64,000 nt of DNA from Neobacillus sp. OS1-2 (GTDB lineage Bacteria; Bacillota; Bacilli; Bacillales; Cytobacillaceae). Made by a program: the position numbers and the translations under genes. Where the stretch lies: positions 3,128,001-3,192,000 of the forward strand of contig NZ_CP133265.1 in assembly GCF_030915505.1 (NCBI RefSeq), written 5' to 3'. A model generated the notes under the pieces. That model searched no databases. It worked only from the letters and a program-made list of their open reading frames with translations, and was not told the origin of the DNA. Positions 62,116 through 64,000 of this stretch are shown here, piece by piece; positions within the stretch are counted from its first letter, which is position 1, and the number at the start of each line of letters is the position of its first letter.

Positions 62116-62907
62116 GTGTCAATCAATTTTACAACGGATAAGGTAAATTTACGAGTTGTTGACCGCGTTGCAACACTGGAAATGAACAGACCGGAATCTT
62201 TAAACTCGATGGATACGGATGTCATTAAGGGGCTAGTTTGCAAACTAAAGGAATTAAGTGATTCTGATGATGTTGATATTGTTGTCATAACAGGTAAGGG
62301 GAGAGCCTTCTCAGCTGGCGGTGATATTAAAACAATGCTTTCAAACATGAATGAGAGCGATTTCTTTCCAGTAATGGATTGCATTAGTGAACTAATCATC
62401 ACTCTTTATAGCATGCCGAAACTTACCATTAGTGCTGTTACAGGTGCCGCTGCAGGCTTGGGCTTTAGTTTAGCATTGGCGACAGACTATATTATAGCCG
62501 ATAAAGCTAGCAAATTGGCAATGAATTTTATTGGAATTGGTTTGATTCCTGACGGTGGTGCCCATTTCTTTTTAGAAAAACGATTGGGAGAGACGAAGGC
62601 AAAGCAAGTCATCTGGGATGGAAAAATGCTTAGTGCCGAAGAAGCGTTCAAGCTGGGACTGATTCAAGAGGTAGCAGGAGAAGACCTCCAGGAGGCTTTG
62701 GATACTAGAATTGCAGATTGGCTAAGTCGTCCGGTTCAGGCAATGATTAAGACGAAAAAAATAATGGCTGAGAAGAATCGACCGCAATTATTAAAAATCC
62801 TGGAGTTAGAAAAATATGGCCAGCAAAAAATGCGGGAAACGATTGATCACCAAGAAGGAATAAAGGCCTTTATTGAAAAAAGGAAACCACGTTTCATTGG
62901 ACAGTAA
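62116..62907 (+). CDS. yhaR: enoyl-CoA hydratase/isomerase family protein (YhaR-like)
   Basis: A 263-residue crotonase-fold protein. The oxyanion-hole segments are GKGRAFSAGGDIKTML (about 60-75) and TGAAAGLGFSLALATDYIIA (about 108-127), followed by GLIPDGGAHFFLEKRLG. It should hydrate or isomerise enoyl-CoA. The GTG at 62116 is chosen because AAGGGGG lies eight bases upstream. It is preceded by the acyl-CoA ligase and followed by YhzC and the YhaQ-like ATPase, as in B. subtilis. Confidence 0.9.
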   Translation: MSINFTTDKVNLRVVDRVATLEMNRPESLNSMDTDVIKGLVCKLKELSDSDDVDIVVITGKGRAFSAGGDIKTMLSNMNESDFFPVMDCISELIITLYSMPKLTISAVTGAAAGLGFSLALATDYIIADKASKLAMNFIGIGLIPDGGAHFFLEKRLGETKAKQVIWDGKMLSAEEAFKLGLIQEVAGEDLQEALDTRIADWLSRPVQAMIKTKKIMAEKNRPQLLKILELEKYGQQKMRETIDHQEGIKAFIEKRKPRFIGQ

Positions 62908-62915
62908 CCATTAGC

Positions 62916-62938
62916 GGCGCATGAATGATTCATGCGCC
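62916..62938. terminator. hairpin between yhaR and yhzC
   Basis: GGCGCATGAAT/ATTCATGCGCC perfect stem with a very short loop between convergent genes; no T run. Confidence 0.55.
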
Positions 62939-62946
62939 TGCTTGTT

Positions 62947-63132
62947 TCACGAATGGAAAAGTAAGAGTTTGCCATTTGGTGATGTGCAGCGATGTGTTTT
63001 TGCTAATAAGTTTTTCTCTACTAATAGTTGTTCCCCTAGTTTCTTTGCTGCATCGTCATTTTCCGCCTGAAAGGTTTCGTCTAAAAGCTTTTCGCCAGTT
63101 GCTTCAAATGCAGTTAATTTATAATTCTTCAC
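62947..63132 (-). CDS. yhzC: YhzC-like small protein
   Basis: A 61-residue soluble protein (MKNYKLTAFEATGEKLLDET, then AAKKLGEQLLVEKNLLAK and HRCTSPNGKLLLFHS) that I match to YhzC by sequence and position. AAAGGGG lies before the ATG. Function unknown. Confidence 0.75.
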   Translation of the reverse strand: MKNYKLTAFEATGEKLLDETFQAENDDAAKKLGEQLLVEKNLLAKTHRCTSPNGKLLLFHS

Positions 63133-63257
63133 TATAAAAACCCCTTTAAAAAATGATTTACTACTATTTTTGCATAATTCTAAAAAAAGTGCAAAAGAAA
63201 GAAAATGAAACCAAATTATGGTACCATTCGTAATAATGAGAGAAAGGAGTGTATGAA

Positions 63258-64000
63258 ATGGTTCTAAAACTTGAACATGTCACAAAACGGTTTGGGCAGT
63301 TTTTGGCCGTTGACGATTTATCCTTAACAATCCCTGAAAAAGAAATGTTTGGCTTTTTAGGGGCTAACGGGGCCGGAAAGACAACCACGTTTCGGATGAT
63401 TTTAGGTTTGCTCGATAATACCGCCGGAAGAATTACCTGGGATGAGCAGCCGATTGATTATTCCACCAGCCATTTAGTCGGCTATCTTCCCGAGGAAAGA
63501 GGATTATACCCGAAGTTGAAAGTCCGAGATCAAATTGTCTATTTAGCGAGATTAAGAGGGATGCAGAAGAGTGAGGCGCTGATTGAACTAAAATCTTGGT
63601 TGGAGCGCTTTAAAATCCCAGAGTATGAAAATAAAAAAGTGGAGGAACTGTCAAAAGGGAACCAGCAGAAAATTCAGTTCATTGCTGCTGTTGTACATAA
63701 ACCGAAATTATTAATCCTTGACGAACCATTTAGCGGGCTTGACCCGGTCAATGTGGAAATGCTCAAGGAGGCTGTCTTAACCCTTAAACAAAATGGGGCC
63801 ACCATTGTATTTTCCAGCCATCAAATGCATCATGTCGAGGAGATGTGCGAACATCTTTGCATTATGCATAAAGGAAAAACGGTAGTTCATGGTGACTTAA
63901 GGAAGATAAAACGTGAGTTTGGCAAAAAAAATCTCATCATCCATGCCGATTTTTCCCTAGATTCTTTGAAAGATTATCCTGGTGTTGTAAAAGCAACGCC
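63258..64000 (+). CDS. ABC transporter ATP-binding protein (YhaQ-like), 3' truncated by window end
   Basis: About 247 residues are visible and the frame is open to the right edge. Walker A GANGAGKTTTFRMILGLL (about 37-54), Q-loop region GYLPEERGLYPKLKV, signature ELSKGNQQKIQFIAAVVH, Walker B LLILDEPFSGLDPV, and H-loop VFSSHQMHHVEEM. The SKGNQQK signature variant is characteristic of the YhaQ/NatA group of Na+ or drug exporters. RBS AAAGGAG before the ATG. A permease (YhaP-like) gene would be expected downstream. Confidence 0.9.
   Translation, partial: MVLKLEHVTKRFGQFLAVDDLSLTIPEKEMFGFLGANGAGKTTTFRMILGLLDNTAGRITWDEQPIDYSTSHLVGYLPEERGLYPKLKVRDQIVYLARLRGMQKSEALIELKSWLERFKIPEYENKKVEELSKGNQQKIQFIAAVVHKPKLLILDEPFSGLDPVNVEMLKEAVLTLKQNGATIVFSSHQMHHVEEMCEHLCIMHKGKTVVHGDLRKIKREFGKKNLIIHADFSLDSLKDYPGVVKAT

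Overview
The window is chromosomal DNA from an endospore-forming, low-GC member of the Bacillaceae (Bacillus/Neobacillus/Mesobacillus type). Evidence seen directly: strong GGAGG-type ribosome binding sites with GTG and TTG starts, an alpha/beta-type SASP, SpoVR, YheC/YheD coat-associated ATP-grasp proteins, a TPP riboswitch, a Fur-type box, cre-like sites and a SigY-like ECF operon. Several blocks follow Bacillus subtilis gene neighbourhoods: YhcT/YhcU, PgcA, YhdB/SpoVR; YhdP, a MerR gene, YhdT; YheA/C/D/E; YhaX/HemZ/LcfB/YhaR/YhzC/YhaQ; MsmX/YxkF; AdeR/Ald. I saw no rRNA, tRNA, CRISPR array, prophage or transposase.

Layout. 1-1709: end of a 2-oxoacid:ferredoxin oxidoreductase operon (alpha, beta, gamma). 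1851-6756: cupin, MMPL exporter, deoC, DUF3189, proC. 6825-12544: a three-gene operon (membrane HEAT protein, processive GT2, large exported glycoside-hydrolase-like protein) that looks like a synthase-dependent exopolysaccharide machine. 12598-14228: Pit phosphate transporter and its PhoU-like partner. 14589-21075: GlsB, RluA-type pseudouridine synthase, YhcU, PgcA, SDR, YhdB, SpoVR. 21169-25451: alanine dehydrogenase, a PucR/AdeR activator and a divergent amino acid permease with a cre-like site. 25581-27702: secreted acid phosphatase and a DUF445 protein. 27819-29929: an orphan F0 cluster (subunit a, a short subunit b, an AtpZ-like/DUF3939 fusion) with no c subunit and no F1. 30187-32051: lipoprotein, HesB-like protein, CGCGG-type RiPP-like protein, coiled-coil protein. 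32099-35406: two CNNM/CBS transporters with similar hairpin leaders, around a MerR gene whose start is out of frame. 35560-41429: GNAT, histidine kinase, TPP riboswitch plus ThiT, FeoA/FeoB/Cys-rich protein, XRE regulator. 41558-46091: PBP1A, a 52-bp tandem repeat, NERD protein, SigY-like operon. 46169-51814: NAD(P)-binding protein, 27-codon membrane peptide, FumC, SASP, MsmX and regulator. 51895-57057: YheE and four tandem YheC/YheD paralogues. 57208-64000: YheA, YhaX-like HAD protein, HemZ, acyl-CoA ligase, enoyl-CoA hydratase, YhzC, and a truncated ABC ATPase.

Most of the window is ordinary core genome. The parts that look least described are the orphan F0 module, the HEAT-GT2-GH polysaccharide operon, the shared leader of the two CNNM genes, the CGCGG protein with no radical SAM partner nearby, and the 52-bp repeat array. 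All functions are inferred by reading sequences; no search was run.
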